Position numbers and translations under genes: made by a program
In this document: positions 1 to 13,100 of the stretch, one piece after another
Layout: each line of letters begins with the position of its first letter
Position numbering within the stretch: the first letter of the stretch is position 1
The notes under the pieces: model-generated
The model's database searches: none
What the model was told of the DNA's origin: nothing
Seen by the model: only the letters and a program-made list of their open reading frames with translations
Assembly: GCA_038380795.1 (NCBI GenBank)
Contig: CM076261.1
Span: forward strand, 32,637,866-32,701,865
Direction of reading: 5' to 3'
DNA: 64,000 bases
From: Pyrocephalus nanus
Lineage: Eukaryota; Chordata; Aves; Passeriformes; Tyrannidae

Positions 1-243
1 TCTGAGACTAATGCAAAGGGGTGAATTGAATACTGAGATAGTGGTATAAGGCTTTGAAAGTGAATGTTTTTATATAAATTCTTGGTGACCCATACAGATT
101 TTATGACAATCTATTTCTAAGACAGCCAAGTCAGTTAAAATGTACTTGATGATAGCAGAGTCAGAGAAAAAAATTCCAAGTAGATGAAGACTCTTTAACA
201 TCCTCTATTTCCTGTTAGCAGCAATTATGAACCTGGATATATT

Positions 244-259
244 CACACACACAGACGCG

Positions 260-285
<26 letters not shown>
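244..285. repeat. (CA)n microsatellite
   Basis: A CA dinucleotide run is interrupted once by a short GACGCG segment and then continues as about 12 uninterrupted units. It is probably length-polymorphic in the population, as long pure CA runs usually are. Confidence 0.95.
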
Positions 286-291
<6 letters not shown>

Positions 292-3156
292 GAGAAAAAC
301 TCCCAAGTAAATGCATCATTATTATTGGATTATATAGTTTATTTTAATGATAGCTAAATGATCACACTATAAAAATGTCATCAGAAAAAACTAAGAAAAA
401 GAAAGTCTGTAAAAATTAGTGCGAATTATGTAAACTGCTGTGCATTATTTTAACCTTAAAAAAAAAAATCTATAAAATGGTTATAAAATTCATTAAAATA
501 TATAAAAGTGTACTTTGTGTTCTAAACAATAAAATGAGAAAGGTTGTTGAAAATATATGTATTTTAGTTTTATAACCCATATTTCTGAGTAGAAATTAAA
601 GAATCTATAATAAACATAATTTAATTATACTTTGTGAATAAGCTTGTCAGTATTTATTGCTCTAGTGGGATCCATATTTGTTAAAATGCAAAAAAGAACC
701 CATAACTATGATCTATGAAAAATAAATAATAATGTATTCCTCAAACAAACATGAGATCTCACCGTTTTCTCATTCAAAGATTTTTGCATTTGTAGTGTCT
801 ATATGTAGCTCTATTTAACACTCAAAAAGAAAATTTGTTTTTCTTGTACTTTATTAATGAATCTGTTTTATGTCATACACAATAAACACCCAATAAATAT
901 CTGCAAAAAGTAGTCTCAGTAGGCACATTCAATATGAGGCTAAAACAGATCATTAATCTTATCTAATTTTTTCAGTTATTTAATTCAGTCATTAACTGAA
1001 TATTTTCCATTTGTGTTAGCATCAAACACATGAAAAGTGAAATTGAATCCATTTTTTGTGATGCGAAGTAGAGTTCTTTCATTCCACTGAAAACATCTAC
1101 AAAACAAGATTGCCAAGAGATCTGATTTCTATATGAAAAACCACATTTGGTTATTGTCTTGAAGAGCAAAGACACTGAGAAATAATGCAATGTATTTAGC
1201 CTTTGAAAAATATACTAAATGTGGCTTTTCTATATATCATAAATCCAACTCCATTACATTTTACAACTATCAAACCACAACTTTAAACCATTTCACAATA
1301 AATGCAGTTATGCAAATCAGTTAAATGTCCAAAAATAATACAAAAACCAGATGGAAACATCAGAAATGAAACCCAACATTGGTATTTCTAAGCTTCTGAG
1401 TAGAATATTAGGCATCATTATGGGGCCTTTGCTGTGATGTTCAGCAGTTCAAAGATGCTTAGATTTATCTTGCAAAGATTTGTCTGAAGTCATCAAACTC
1501 CTTGTCTGCTTCAAATTACTTAAATGGACCTTATCTCTTTAATTTGACAAAGCTTTCTATGATAGAGAGATGTTTCACCAACTGTTTATCTTGTATTTTT
1601 ACTGTAAGAGTCACATTTAAATGTACTACCATTTTACAGTTTCTTATTGTACAGCAAAGTCTTGGGTACAACTGAGTCAAGGCGACTAAAAAGATCTGAA
1701 ATCCCCATGTGTACTGAACATGGTGACATAGGCAGAAACAAAGATAACAGAAAGTGAAGGTTTAAAAAAATGAATATAAAAAGCTGAGAATTTAAATGCT
1801 TGATCTTGTTCCCAGCTGAGAGTAAAAATGTTGCACTGCTTAATTTTTTTTTTTTAAGGTTAGATAGTCCTTTGTTTTTTATACAAGTGTAATGAGATAA
1901 GTTTTGCTGCAATCATTCTTGTATTGACTATGTATGTGGATTGCGTTCAAGTCTTCTAAGACGTTTATGGTTTATGGCCGCTGCATGGAAACCCCAGACT
2001 TTTGAGGTTTTTTCTCAGTGCATCCTGTGTTGAAACATGTTTGGCAGAGCCAGTGGGTTAGCACAGTTATTCAGATTTGGGTCTAGGCTTTGGAAAGGTA
2101 GTCACAAGGAAGATGTTGACTTTGTAAATGAGAATGAGGCATTTGAATTTAGCTTAACTCAACAATAGCATAAACTAGACCAAGCCCATTAAAACCCACA
2201 ACAAGCAGGAGGAAATATGAAGAGAGGCTTGACTGCCCATGGCAGACATGATAATACTTCTGTTAGGCTGGAAGAGATTAGTCCTGCATATCATCTGGGA
2301 ACACAGAAAGTAATTGGTGAGGGCAGGAGAGCTCTGTGGTAAACAAAAAAGAGAAGGTCTTCAAATAACTTCAAAGAATGGCAAGAACCTGCATTCAAAT
2401 GAGCTAACTGTTGCCTTGCTTATTTTTGGTAGATGATGGAATAATTTTAACAAAAATTCTGTTTGTTGACTATGAAATGATACATTAAGTAATTGATCAA
2501 TAACATATTCCAGTACTTTAAAGTGTCAGTCACTTCAATGTTGGGATAGCTGTGCCCACCTCTTAAGAGATGTGATCCAATAAGACCACCAAGAGAGGTT
2601 GAAGAACAGACTGAAAATATTCTCAACTGATGTGCAACAATCCTCAGGCAATAAGGGCAGTTTGTGCTCCTCTTACCTCATCAGTCCGGAAAGTCTAAAA
2701 TTCATCATAGATCCATTTATTTGGTGACAGCTTACTCTCTCGAAAACTTGTTGCTATTTCTTTGTGTTTCAATCTCTTTTTTTGATAAATAATATTATTT
2801 ATAAGCAAACTGGGCTGTAGTCCTTTACAGCAGAAACATGAGTAGTCCAGGGAGGATCATACTGAAACTACTTTAGATTTGATGGTAGTTTGCTGAACTT
2901 GAGATATTCAAGGTCTCTATACTATATTGCATTATTGACGTGATATGATGAGAACCCCAGACATCAGTTACTTCCTAGTTTAGCCAGTGTCCTTCTGTGT
3001 CCAAACTTATTGACCTCCACTTCTAAACTAGACATATGTTTTGCACCTAGTGTTCCAAATGTTTGCACCCATTGTTCCAAATGAAGAACTGCTCCAAAGG
3101 CTGATTGTTCTATAGGTGGGAGAACTTCTGATGCTTATGGTAATTTTATTTTCATA

Positions 3157-3190
3157 TATTGAAATGAGACCATTTAGTCTCATTTCAATA
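3157..3190. repeat. Perfect 14-bp inverted repeat, 6-nt loop
   Basis: The arm TATTGAAATGAGAC at 3157-3170 is followed by a 6-nt loop and its exact complement GTCTCATTTCAATA at 3177-3190. It is not part of any repeat family I recognise. A local fold-back (template-switch) mutation would make such a structure. Confidence 0.8.
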
Positions 3191-4295
3191 ATGGGCTTTA
3201 GTGTAAATAGCTCATGTTTTTCCTTTGGACAAATTCCAATATCAAAAGGCACATAAATACAAAATTTCTTTTTTACAGCCATTTCAGAAGACGTACTTGA
3301 ATAGACACTAAAATAGCATTATAAAATGTTACTGAGAATGAAGTTGTTAACTTTTAGTTTATCAAGTTAAAATTAGATCATGATGTGAATAAGGTCTTTG
3401 TACATAAAGAAAATTGAATCAATGATTACTAAAAAAGAAAAAAAAAAGAACAAAGAAGACATTTATCATAGTGCCTTATAGGTATGCATATACATAGATG
3501 CATATCATCTATCCATCCACCCTATCCACCCAGGATGTTCTTCACATCCATTTTAAAAACTACTTTTCAGAACAAAGATAAAAAAAAAAAACCAAAACAA
3601 CACATGCTGTTAGGAAAAGGGAAAAAATTACTTACTGACATGTCATAAAAGAGATAAGATCAATATTTTCCCAGTTATTCTTCTCCATGAACACATAACT
3701 TGACATAGGCTCAATGGAGCAGAAAGTGCTCACTTTCCTGTTTTTGAAAAGATGCATATGCTTTCAATATATATATATATCCCATATATATCTGCTTTGT
3801 CTTTCAGATTTCTCACCTCTTCTTTTTGTGACTGCTTGTCATGGTTTTGCCTTGGCTTAATTTGCTTTCCAACCCCCACACAATTACTACTAGTTGAGAG
3901 AAGGTTTTTGCAGACAAAAGAGAGACAGGATTTGGGGAAAATCCTGCTCACTGTGGTTTCTTATGTTATAATATCTATATGGTTTTGTGACCTTGTGTTG
4001 TTTGTGGAAGAATGCATGCTACTCAGAAGCTCCTAAACAAGCCACTTTCAGTTCTTTTTTGCAGATACTTTATGGTCCTCTTCCATCCAAAGCAAAATCT
4101 AACTTAGCATGGACACCAGGAAACCACTAGATCAGTTGATATCCATATTTTTTCCTGTTATTTTGATTTGTCTGGGGAAAGGTTTTGAATTTAACTTGTC
4201 CTCTTATAAGTTTAGAAGTTAGACTGTTGAATAAGAAGTGTGAGTCAGTCTCATTTAAGTATATAATAGACATTCTTGAAATGGTTCAAGTATAT

Positions 4296-4706
4296 TGTTG
4301 TGGTCTAACCCTGTCCAGCCTCTCCCTTACTTTTTCCATGTTAAGGTAAGGGAGAGCATAAAAAGTGTAAAGGTGAGAAAACCTACAGGTTGAAATAAAG
4401 GTAGTTTAACTGGGAAAAAAAACATGCACACAAACAAAGCAAAATATGGAATTTATTCACTACTTCCCATAGGGCAGCAGGTGTTAAGCCATCCCCAGGA
4501 AAGCAGAACTCCATTGTACATAATGGTTACTGTGGAAGGCAAATATGATCTCTCCTAATGTCACCCTCCCCCCCTTACTTCTTTTTCCAGTTTTATACTG
4601 CTGAAAGTAGGGTGTGGAATATCCCTTTGGTCAATTGAGGTCAGCTGTCCTAGCTGTGTCCCTTCACAACTTCTTGTGCATCTCCAGTCTACTCACTGTT
4701 GAGGCA
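4296..4706 (-). mobile_element. Truncated ERV LTR, family C (as at 32662 and 33234)
   Basis: The left end is TGTTGTGG. The body shares landmarks with the pair of LTRs at 32.7-33.8 kb: the phrase 'ttattcactacttccca', a C-rich run, a TTTTATA-type promoter box read on the minus strand, and 'aatatccctttggtcaattgaggtcagctg'-like sequence. Both the order and the spacing agree. The right side, which is the 5' part of U3 in minus orientation, is missing after about 4706, so no target duplication can be identified. There is no retroviral coding sequence on either side. It is an old, partly deleted solitary LTR. Confidence 0.75.
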
Positions 4707-4779
4707 ATATTATAGTAATAACTCACTATTTAAATCCTGCCACTATTTTGTCAAGAAGTGGGAAAATGTGTTATTCAAA

Positions 4780-4874
4780 CAAACAAATGGACAAAAACCC
4801 TGGAAAAATAATCAAAACAAACAAACAAACAAAAAACCCCAACAAAATCAAACAAAAAACTCCAACAAAACCCC
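4780..4874. repeat. A/C-rich low-complexity tract
   Basis: The tract consists of CAAA units and AACCCC-type interruptions. Similar A/C-rich tracts recur at 20092, 21951, 37847 and 56116. It is low-complexity sequence without coding content. Confidence 0.85.
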
Positions 4875-6885
4875 ACATAGAGCAAATAGTATAAAAGATT
4901 ATTTATGAATGGTCATCTACTCAAAGAGTTCATGAAGTAACTAAAATTAATAAATGTAACCAAAAGAATCAAGATTCAATCCTGGATTATTTGCAAACAA
5001 AAATACAACTCTTTTTCATCATGTAATCTGGGCTGTTACTGCCATCCTTAAGCCATATTTACAACATAATTTGAAGCAAAATATATTATAAGTCCATTAT
5101 AGCTATGTTACAAACTGCATTTGCTGTCTAAAATAGTCTATGTCTGAATGGCAACAAGTTTATTCTTTCAATAACTAATAGTTTCTCTTGATTAAATTAG
5201 TGATTATTTTTTGAGACAAACCATTGTAAACCTACTGCCTTTTCAGTTTGTACAGCCTCACAATTCAATTTGAAGCTATATAAAGGGAGTAGAAGTAAAC
5301 TCAAAAAATAGAGAGCTGTACAACTCATTGCCTTATCCAGACTTGACCACCTTTGATGTGATTTCTACGCATTTTATGGATCACTTATTTATAGGTAGCT
5401 CTGCAGATAACTCATGCCAGCTGCCAACCTTTGAAGAATATTAAGCAAAACTGCATGTTCTCATAGTTTCAAGGAGAAAAATGTGCAAGGAGAGACAGCA
5501 AAATGCTTTCACTTTTCATCATATCATGCCTAAATGAAGACAGAAGTTATTTGAGGTGATGCAGCATGTGGCTACAAGGATAAAATTGAGAGCCTCCATC
5601 AAGTTCTGTGTGATTACAACTGGACTGCTTCTGGTATTTAAGCAAGACTAAATTTCTCTATTTTGAAGACCTATGCATATGTCTTTCTTATTATAGCTTA
5701 TAGATAATTGTATATCACGTTTGAGTACTCTATAAACAAAGAACAGTTAAACGGTTCCTCTGTATGGATATACGCTGTCATTTCCTACTTCCAAAACTTA
5801 AAAAAAAAAAAAAAAAATTCCTCAAAGCAGTTACAGTGTGTATCCATATTCTCTGTAGGAGTCTCTATGGCTAATAATGAAATCATGCAGCAACTCTACG
5901 ATCAACTGGACACATGAAGATTTTCTCCTCTGCCTAGGTCTTATTTTCAGAAAAGAATCCAAACATCATAACGTTGTTTGATACCTTTTTTTTTTACCCA
6001 AAAATTTCATCCATTAAAACAAGTTACTGGAAGGGGCTCAGAGGCCGGGAATTTCATATACTCCAGGCTATGTCTGCACAAATGTAGATGCAGGGCTACT
6101 ATGTTCTAGATCTGAGATCAAGTGCCATAAACTGTCTTTCCTATTACTGTCTGGAATGCAGCCCAGGCAGCATTAACATGGGTTATCTAATATACATTTC
6201 TTTCCCTTCTGCCTACATAACAATTTGTCCTTAAATCTGCTGGACAGTCCCTTTAAAGTACAAGACATATCATACAAACAGATGGTTGCTAAATAAAAAG
6301 CTTAGTAAAATAAGGCTTAGAGTCAGTACAGTCTTTTCAAACGGGAGTGAAAGTGACAAGAAAAGCATCTTCCTTCATTGCCTACACACTGATCTCAGAG
6401 GGAGGAAAGACTACTGCAGTTGGAAGTGTTTTCTTTCCCTGATTTAACTTACTGAAAGTGAAAACTTGCATGGTCGCCACTATTTCCGGAACTGACTTGA
6501 ATATCCAGTAATTATCATCAGAGGATGTTTCTGCTCTTGTTCACCATTTGCATCTTGAACTATAAAGAGTGTTAAAATGAACGCTGTGTATTGTATTTCA
6601 ACAATTGAATTTTGAATACCATTTTTGTCAATTGACTTTTGGGAAATTGATTTTGCCACTAGGGCAATATTTCATGTAAGTGAATCAAAGCACAGTCAAA
6701 ACCATTTTTGAGGTTCCTGAAAGATGCTGAAGCTGTTCAGGACATATAGTTATAAAGCTTATCTTTTTTTCCCATAAAATTTCTTATGAAAACAAAGTTA
6801 AAAAAGCCCCCATAATTTCTATACAAAAATTAATGAGTTTTCACGTATTTTATTTGGTATATCAAAATGAGTATTGCCAGAATTT
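4875..6885. other. Unique AT-rich DNA, no gene recognised
   Basis: No recognisable coding or repeat feature was seen apart from an A-run near 5801-5817. A slightly more GC-rich part around 6030-6190 has no family I can name. Confidence 0.6.
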
Positions 6886-6890
6886 ACAAT

Positions 6891-7617
6891 ATATCATAGT
6901 TTAGGAATGGTGTTGCCAAATTTAGTGTTCCCACTGAAACACAAAAACTGTATGCTGATAGCTTAATTACCCCTCCACTGGTGGCAGGACGAACAGGAGA
7001 ATTGGAGGCACAAAAGGTAAAGCTTACATATTGAGATCAAAACAATTTACTTGAAACAGCAATGAAACAGAGCAGGCTGAGGGGAGACCTCATCTCATTC
7101 TACAATTTCTTTGTGAGAGGAAGAAGAGGGGCAGACACCGATTTCACCTGTGATAGGACCTGAGTGAACGGCCTGAAGTTGTATCAGAGGAGGTTTGAGT
7201 TGGATATTAGAAAGGGTTCTTCACTCACAGGGTGGCTGGGCACTGGGACAGGGTCCCCAGAGAAGTGGTCACAGCACCAAGCCTGTCTGTGCTCAAGAAG
7301 CATTCGGGTGATGCTCTTGGGCACACAGTGTGACTCTTGGGGATGGTCCTGTGTGGGTCTAGGAGTTGGACTTGATGATCCTTGTGGGTCCCTTCCAACT
7401 CATCATATTCTATGTTCCTATGAACAGTAACAGCAACAATATTATTAAAAGAGTGTAGAAGAAAAGCTCACCATGTGGAAGCTGGTAATACACAAACCAC
7501 TGCCACATGGAAGAGATTTCCTTCCCCCTGACCCTCTCAATGATGTGAGGGGATATAGAACAACCACCACTTCTGGCTGCTGCAAAAATTAGCCCTGTCC
7601 TGCCGGGAACCAGGACA
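6891..7617 (-). mobile_element. Solo ERV LTR, family B, interrupted by CR1
   Basis: Read on the minus strand the element begins TGTCCTGGTTCC and continues with a 'GACAGGGCTAATTTTTGCA'-like phrase, like the complete LTR at 46103-46557. At the other end, 'tttaggaatgg' at 6901 is the complement of the 3' end of that family. Between 'aacagcaatgaa' and 'cagtaacagcaac', which are near-neighbours in the 46103 copy, lies a foreign CR1 of about 360 bp. The tetramer CAAT occurs at both outer edges (ACAAT at 6886-6890 and at 7617-7621), so a target duplication is possible, but the exact ends are eroded. No internal retroviral region is present. Confidence 0.8.
7066..7427 (+). mobile_element. CR1 LINE, 5'-truncated 3' end
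   Basis: CR1 is the main non-LTR retrotransposon of birds; copies are usually truncated at the 5' end. This copy carries the 3'-terminal part of ORF2 and the 3' UTR: 'caggctgaggggagacctcatc', the 'aggtttgagttggatattagaaa' phrase, then 'ggacttgatgatcc' and 'ccttccaactca', ending in a worn 'attctatgttcctatgaa' tail. Stops and frameshifts disable any reading frame. It lies in opposite orientation inside the LTR at 6891-7617, so it inserted after that LTR. Confidence 0.9.
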
Positions 7618-7726
7618 CAATGTTGCCCTGAGTCTTGTGAATCCAGCATTGTTCTTGAAGACCACCAAAATTCTTGGTGCTTCAAAAGTGCAGGCTGTCT
7701 ATTTCTGTGTTCTTGAACCTCACAGG

Positions 7727-7729
<3 letters not shown>

Positions 7730-7758
<29 letters not shown>
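7730..7758. repeat. Poly-A run, 29 nt
   Basis: An uninterrupted run of A lies about 110 bp right of the LTR end. An ATTAAA overlaps its start, but the preceding 110 bp do not resemble any gene I know. A slippage-expanded homopolymer is the simplest reading. Confidence 0.9.
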
Positions 7759-7760
<2 letters not shown>

Positions 7761-10090
7761 AGGAAAGGTGAGAAAATTTAAAAAGTGAAGCTAGAAGGAA
7801 AAATTGAAATGTAAAACTCCATTTTCAAATTATCCCCACTTTATTTAAAGGTAAAAATTATTTCTGATAATACCTGGGAACAAAATAGACAGTACATAAA
7901 CATTAATTTCATAGAGCGGGACATATTTTTTTTAATTATTATTATTTATTTCTTCTATTGAAATGTTCTTCTTTTGTTTTTCTATACACTTTTCACTAAA
8001 AGCATACTTCCTTAGCTCCCTGAAGTATCCAGAAAAGATAATAAAATGCATCATCTGATACAAACCTCTCACTTCTAGTAAAAAATATATTATCAGTTTC
8101 TGTAACACTTTTTGTTATTAAAAAAAAAATGTTTTGCATATCTCCCAGGTACATCTTTGTAAACTGTTCTCAATAAATTTTGTATTCAGCACGTTGCTAT
8201 TAACAAAGAATAAATGAACAAACATATATATATGTATACACAACAGTGATATTTTGTTTAACAATTTATCTAACAGAAAAAGAGAACAAGAAAACTCCAC
8301 TTTGCCAATTAGCTTCTCACAAACATTTTCACTATATCTAGCTTCATTATTCAAGAGTAATAAATTAATTTTTATACCTCCCTGACTTATTGATTTCTGA
8401 ATTCATGATCTGGTTCCAAGATGGTAATAAGAGTACTTCTGGGAGAGTGGTGGGGTTTTTTCCCACCTATGAATTTTAGGAAGGTTTTCTGCTTAAGCAG
8501 ATACAAAAGGACCTGTGTCTGTATAATACTCATAGGGAATAACACCTTTCCTCTGTAAAGGTTTTTGGGGAATAAAAAGTTCCATTTGTTTCCAAAAACA
8601 GAGACAACAGTTTTTGTCCACAGCTTTCCCAGTTATGCACTTGAATATCAAGTTATTATGGTGTGTCCTCAAGCTGTAAGCTAGCAGCACCCAGTTGTTA
8701 ATGTGTTCTGTGCTGTGCCATGTATTGACAAAGGTTTTTTAGTTGTCTCCTAGAGAATATAGGATTCTGTTTCCCCATTTGTTTGTAAGTATGCATATTC
8801 TCAATAATGACAGGGATCTGTCACTTTTCATACAGTGGTTGATAAGTTCTTGTTAATAAAAATTACACATTTCTTTAAATGCCATAACTTCCTACATTAT
8901 ACAGCAGAAGACCTTGGTCTATTATTCCTGAGGAATCTTAATTTACTTTATTTTCTTAAGAGGTAATCTGATGTTTAAGTGTATAAAGTGAATAGTTTCT
9001 CATAGGAGTTATACAGGCCTGATGTTGTTCTCAATGAGTTGAATTATAAACCTTGGAATAAGAAAGGAAAATTATTAAAGTGAGGAAGCTTTCCAGTGCT
9101 CTGAAAACTATGGTATTATTTGTGAAAATTGAACTCATATTGCTCTGTGTACTCTGATTTTAGCAAAATTCAAACTACTTTGAAGATAGTAAAAAGAAAA
9201 AGGTGTCTGGTAACTGCAGTTTGCCTTCAGAAGCCATTTTCTTGACTATTTTGTTCCTGTTGTAGTTTCTGTTATTACTGCAACAAATTCATTAGTGAAT
9301 AAAACATAGTTCTTAGTTTCAAAAAGAGAATTTTATCTTGTTCAATTTCTTTGGAGAGCTTGTTGAGCTTTTGGGCTTTAATGATCCAAGAATGTAATTT
9401 TAGGACAGAGGTGGAAATCAGAAAATTAGAGCTCAATGAACTGTTTCAGAAAAACATGAGCTGATCTGAATAAGCCACAATTAATTCAGCTGAACAAAAC
9501 TGAGGTGTCATTAATTTAAGTGTTCTGGTTTATAATCCTGAAATATTCATGCCACATGCTAGCTAATAGACAGTCTCATCTCTCAGGTACACAGTGGCAC
9601 CACAAGTTGCAGGATGGGTGGCATGGTTGTTTCCTCAGCTGTCACAGCTCACAGTTTCACAGTTTAAGGTAATTTGGAATAGGTGCAAGTGCAAGCTGAT
9701 ATTCTGGGTTGTCGTTTGTGTCTGCTCCAGCTGGATGTTTTAAGTTTTTGGTCAAGATGGACAGCAGTTTGATACAGAGGGTGGTCAGACAGGGAAGAAA
9801 GCCCTTGCAGGGATTTTCTGAGGTTGTGACTGGAAACCTTTAATGCAAGAACATGCTGACATTTGCATTATCACATCACAAGAGCACCCAAAGAAGCTTT
9901 ATCATTCTAAAAGCAGCCTGTTTATTTAGGGACCAAAACATCTAAGGAAAATCAACACAGGCAGAACACTGCTGATACCTCTGCTGAGCAAGCAGGGGGT
10001 CTCCTCTGTGTGTAGTTCAGTCTCCATTTAGAGCAGGATTTTGAAGATAACCTAATCGAGATGCTTATTTCCTTGTGAAATAGATTGTAA

Positions 10091-10142
10091 CATATATATG
10101 TTATAAAATATATTGTAATATATATTGTAAAATATATTGTAA
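10091..10142. repeat. AT-rich imperfect tandem repeat
   Basis: The unit 'aatatattgta' recurs about three times with small changes, after an 'acatatatatgt' palindrome. It is minor low-complexity DNA. Confidence 0.7.
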
Positions 10143-13100
10143 CCCAAATTAGAAGTAATCAGTAAATGTTTAAAGATGATGTTAGTTATGAAGTAAGTTT
10201 AAAGCAAACTAAGGGTCAAAAATTAAATGTATTTCATACATTAGTACCCCTTTCATTCTTGCTCTTGTCTCTATGAAGGTTTTACAACATGAAACTAACA
10301 AAGCCTATGTAACTTGTGACTTTATTTTAACAGCTGCTCATGTCATTTCAATCTGACATTTTGAAAAGTGCAACAAGAGAAATATTCACTAATTGTCAGA
10401 AAATAGTGTAGAAAATGCCTGTAGTGTAGAGTCAAAAAGATTAACCGTAACAACATGTTTGGGAGATTCCTTCATAAAATACGCTGATGTAAAATTCAAT
10501 TTAAATAGGAAATTTTAAATAGCTCATATTCAGCATGTAGAACTGCCATGAAGAGGAGAGGGCTTCAGCCTCATGTATTCACAAAAGAATGATTTGTTGC
10601 TGCAGTGATACCAGAGCCTATGTAATGGTCTTACATAGAGGTGCATCTTCTGTCAGTTTGATACGTCTGGCTTTGGGCCTATGGTATTACAGCATATTAT
10701 CCTTCTTAAATGGGAGTCCAAATGATCATTCAATAAAAAGGAATTTTCAGTAAATGATGGAAATCTTCTTGGCATAATTGAATTGTGATAGGAATGTAAT
10801 TCCTAATTAACATGAACGTAAACCCATCTCCATTAGCCATGACCCTTTAATTGAATTCATCCTTCAGAAGACCATTAGAGCAAGTATTAACTAGTAAAAA
10901 AGTGATCCACAATGCAAGAGTCCTATCCTTTTTGCCAAACATGCTACATTATGCAATAAATACCACTGATTCCGTGTTTCTGGAAACACTTTTACTAAGA
11001 TGAACTCATGCATCTTCCATGCTTTGAATCTGCAAAAATTATCATCATAGATTCATAACTGAAAACAATGCATTAAAATTTGGATATTAAAAAAAAGAGC
11101 ATGTATATTCATGTTTCCATTGAATGCAACTTCCTAAGGAACATGCACATAAATATAGAGAAATGATTGTATATAAAACATAGTTGTCCTCTTGACAAAT
11201 GGTAAGTATAGATGTAATTTTCTGCATTCTTAGGTTTATTTCTCATTCCAAACTGTGTCAGAATAGCCTGTAAATGAAGAATAGTCTTTGGCCTTTGCAA
11301 AAGGTTTTTCTGTATCTATTGAAGCTCTAAGATGTGCAGTTCAGCAGAAGCTATTGGGAAAAATGTTGTTATGCTTTGCTCATACTTTCTTGCCTGAGGA
11401 GTACAGATGCCTCTCAGACTGATGTCAACAGAATGGCTTTCAAGTTAATTGAAAAGGGTAGTCAATCTACTTGGGATTTCTGTCACAGAGAAAAGGGAAG
11501 AATTGTATTTAACCAAGCCTTTGTAGTGTTTATGCATGATGTGTTCTGAGTGTCATGTCAAGCTTTACATGAAAAGTAAACAGAAAGGTAAATAGAAAGG
11601 AAATAAGTAGAAGTGGTGCAAAAACATTCTGATTAAAAGCTTTACCTTCAGGACCCTGGCAATGCATTGCTGCGATGAAGCCTTCTAGGGCTCCAGTTTA
11701 ACAAATTCAGGCGTGCTCAGTTGACCGTGATGAAATTATTGTCATCCTCAGTCACTTCTCTAGGTTGTTAGCTAAACAAACCTCAGTGAAGACACTCATA
11801 GGATTCAAAAAATCTTACTGATCCACAGAAGTCTGAAAAAGTCATCCATCTTTAGCATTTTAGGGCAACTTGGGACTGCTAATATATGATTGTTATTTTT
11901 TTTATGTGCAAAAAATATTTTGAATGACAACAAGTAGGTCATCTGTTGTGTAATCGAAGAGGTACAGTGTCCCTCTGTCTAAAATTCTCTTATGAATAAG
12001 TATCCTTTCATATATATTTGAAAATTGCATGCTGCAGCAAGACAACCAAGAATACATTGGTAAAATTTACCTAGAATGCAAATCTTCTGTTCTATCTTTA
12101 CCCTTTGCGTCTCCTATCTTACATAATCAAAATGATCAGTGTCATAGTAAATATTATGATTTGAAATATTTATTGTACAGTCTTCAGATTTTAAGATTTT
12201 TTTTTCTTCTACTAAAGCATGCTTTGAAAAACTAAATTTTACTGGATAAGAACTTATTTTCCTGAACTGCAATCAAAACTGCTTCTTTAGCTGTATATGT
12301 ATTTACTTTTAATTCCTCTGTATCTCTTTTATAAGCAGGAACTGGGTTTTTTATGCACAGAGTTCACCTCAGTTATGTTCCACCTGTGTGATTTAGCTCA
12401 CTAAATTAGATTCTGTAAACTGACAACTGAAATGGTCTTTGTGACAGCAATTAGTGTATCTACTGTTTTACACATCTTTTAATGAGAGGCATATATGTAA
12501 AGAATTCAGCCTTTTCCCTTATTATTATTAACAAAAGTATTTATTTCTTTCATAAAAGTTTGAATATCCAGTGCATAATTGACTTGTCTTATCCTTCCTA
12601 GCCTTTTACAGTGGGTGCACTATTTCTGAATCCTAAGTGAAAAATAGTTTTAGTTTAAATAATTCTATGAAGAAGCATGAAAAAGCTTAGCATTTCTGGA
12701 CAGTCTTATGTGAAATTTTTAAGACTTTTGCATTTGCCAACACACATTAGTGTGAGTGGAAAAATTTGCTTAAATTACAAATATAACTATGATGATTACA
12801 GGTGCAAATATTATTAATAAAATAATGCATTTGGGTCAAGATATATGACAACAGGAATATGCATGTTCAATGTTGAATGAAAAAAATTGACTCATACATT
12901 TGTCCTTGAATAGTTTTAAAATCTTGAAAATTCACATGGAAAACATAAATGGCTAAAAAGGATTTCCTACCTGCTCCCAAAACATGGTGGGTGACATCTA
13001 CTATCCACATTCTATTTGAACTTGACAGCTGCAATAGAAAGTGTGGATCACTTCTGTTATCTTTCTAAGGGAAAAAAAGATTGTATTCTGACTGGCTTAT

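Larger units (their letters stand above)
1..4295. other. Unique AT-rich DNA, no gene recognised
   Basis: No ORF here resembles a known protein, and the longest translatable stretches are under 100 codons, as expected by chance. The stretch contains a CA microsatellite near its start, a short AT dinucleotide run at 3767-3780 and a 14-bp perfect inverted repeat at 3157-3190. No LINE, SINE or LTR signature was recognised. It could be intron or intergenic; the sequence alone does not say. Confidence 0.7.

Noticed and set aside
7618..7758. Processed retrocopy with a poly-A tail
   Set aside because: Only about 110 bp precede the A-run, with no gene similarity. CR1 enzymes do not usually produce poly-A-tailed retrocopies in birds.
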